From Clostridiaceae bacterium (GTDB lineage Bacteria; Bacillota; Clostridia; Lachnospirales; Lachnospiraceae), in assembly GCA_902362865.1 (NCBI GenBank), contig CABIYE010000002.1:124001-188000 (forward strand): DNA of 64,000 nucleotides. The letters are read 5' to 3'. Shown here in pieces: positions 63,187 through 64,000 of this stretch. A program made the translations under genes and the position numbers. The notes under the pieces are model-generated. The model was not told the origin of the DNA, did not search any database, and was given only the letters and a program-made list of their open reading frames with translations. Numbering within the stretch: the first letter of the stretch is position 1; every line of letters begins with the position of its first letter.

Positions 63187-64000
63187 ATGCAAGATACTAT
63201 GTGCCTTGAGAAACAGCCGTTATCTCAGGAGATGCTCGAAAAAATGAACGCATACTGGCGCGCTGCCAATTATTTATCTGCCGGTCAGTTATACCTGTTA
63301 GATAATCCAATGCTCCGTGAACCATTAACAATGGATCACATTAAGAAAAAAATTGTAGGTCACTGGGGAACCGTACCTGGACAGAACTTTATTTACGTAC
63401 ATTGCAACCGCGCAATTAAGCGTTATGATCTGGATATGATTTTACTTTCCGGTCCGGGACACGGCGGAAACTTCCTGATTGCCAATACATATCTTGAGGG
63501 CAGCTACAGTGAAGTATATCCAAATATCAGCCAGGATGAGGACGGTATGAAGAAAATGTTCAAACAGTTCTCTTTCCCATGTGGCGTTCCAAGCCATTGT
63601 GCTCCGGAAACACCTGGTTCTATCAATGAGGGTGGTGAGCTTGGTTATTCTATCGCACATGCATTTGGAGCTGTATTTGATAATCCGGATTTGATTGCAA
63701 CTGCTATCGTTGGTGACGGAGAAGCTGAAACCGGTCCTCTTGCTACTTCCTGGCAGTCCAATAAATTTTTAAATCCTATTACAGATGGTGCTGTACTTCC
63801 AATCCTTCATCTGAATGGATATAAAATCAGCAACCCAACTATTTTCTCTCGTATTCCTCATGATGAAATCGAGAGTTTCTTCAAGGGCTGTGGCTGGAAG
63901 CCTTATTTTGTAGAAGGCGACGATCCGATGACGATGCACAAAAAGATGGCAGAGACTATGGATACCGTTATTGAAGAGATTAAGGCTATTCAGAAAAATG
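63187..64000 (+). CDS. xfp: xylulose-5-phosphate/fructose-6-phosphate phosphoketolase (partial, runs off the right edge)
   Basis: 271 codons are visible. [20 protein letters not shown], the thiamine-diphosphate motif [18 protein letters not shown] and [17 protein letters not shown] are phosphoketolase hallmarks, following [20 protein letters not shown]. The enzyme cleaves xylulose-5-P (and often fructose-6-P) with phosphate to acetyl phosphate, which AckA can use for ATP. I chose ATG 63187 because GAGGG is 6 bases upstream; the ATG at 63181 abuts it. The C-terminal two thirds lie beyond the window. Confidence 0.93.
   Translation, partial: MQDTMCLEKQPLSQEMLEKMNAYWRAANYLSAGQLYLLDNPMLREPLTMDHIKKKIVGHWGTVPGQNFIYVHCNRAIKRYDLDMILLSGPGHGGNFLIANTYLEGSYSEVYPNISQDEDGMKKMFKQFSFPCGVPSHCAPETPGSINEGGELGYSIAHAFGAVFDNPDLIATAIVGDGEAETGPLATSWQSNKFLNPITDGAVLPILHLNGYKISNPTIFSRIPHDEIESFFKGCGWKPYFVEGDDPMTMHKKMAETMDTVIEEIKAIQKN

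Overview
The window looks like chromosomal DNA from an anaerobic, low-to-moderate GC Gram-positive bacterium of the class Clostridia, most likely a Lachnospiraceae-type gut species. This rests on gene content: Rex with Rex-type operators, an NfnAB-type transhydrogenase pair, formate-tetrahydrofolate ligase, a Re-citrate-synthase-like protein beside NADP isocitrate dehydrogenase, pta-ackA, a phosphoketolase, Gram-positive style SpoIIIE/TepA and YceD-RpmF-PlsX-ACP neighbourhoods, strong GGAGG ribosome sites and no outer-membrane genes. The genus cannot be fixed from sequence alone. Almost all genes lie on the minus strand; the plus-strand genes are an ABC-F ATPase, tmcAL, a giant activase and the truncated phosphoketolase.

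Layout. 1-3954: operon DUF975 membrane protein, AlkD-like repair protein, HAD phosphatase, rlmH, NUDIX hydrolase and an alpha/beta hydrolase cut by the left edge. 4096-6371: NfnA/NfnB pair. 6527-7708: iron alcohol dehydrogenase with a Rex-like operator in its promoter. 7887-13968: tepA, ftsK/spoIIIE, fhs and a zinc-ribbon/TPR membrane protein. 14012-20781: nnr, alr, mazF, CBS protein, yebC, a CFI-box protein and metY, ending in a terminator whose 3' arm is also the ribosome site of tepA. 20884-23600: rex (with promoter and Rex-like site) divergent from an ABC-F gene. 23655-27678: Re-citrate-synthase-like gene, GntR regulator, icd and a small SLH protein behind a promoter carrying a 24-bp perfect palindrome. 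27845-34317: rnc, smc, ftsY, ilvA. 34373-38792: pta, ackA, yceD, rpmF, plsX, acpP. 38920-48335: mgtE, tmcAL, and polA, coaE, walJ-like, ACT (UPF0237), UPF0210, degV. 48420-52211: rhomboid-like pseudoprotease, pyruvate kinase, lysA, tRNA-Leu(CAA).

The accessory part is the right end. 52430-56674 encodes a 1,414-residue protein with two complete 2-hydroxyacyl-CoA dehydratase activase domains in tandem plus a cysteine-bearing dehydratase-like C-terminus. It is followed by a hairpin with inverted and direct repeats (56673-56865). Then comes a two-gene operon: a divergent G3E/CobW-like GTPase and a single-chain fusion of an ArsM-type arsenite methyltransferase with an ArsS-type radical SAM enzyme. 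This pair is the best candidate here for an undescribed pathway (arsenosugar-like or another methylated/adenosylated arsenic product). 60139-62898 is a large SLH-anchored protein carrying an esterase and an SGNH hydrolase, and 63187-64000 is the start of phosphoketolase.

Taken together the core genes describe fermentative redox and acetyl metabolism (phosphoketolase, Pta, AckA, Pyk, Adh, Nfn, Rex), glutamate-precursor synthesis (citrate synthase-like, Icd), one-carbon and sulfur amino acid metabolism (Fhs, MetY) and housekeeping replication, segregation, lipid and cell-wall functions. No stretch above 300 bases lacks a gene. I saw no CRISPR array, insertion sequence, prophage or rRNA.
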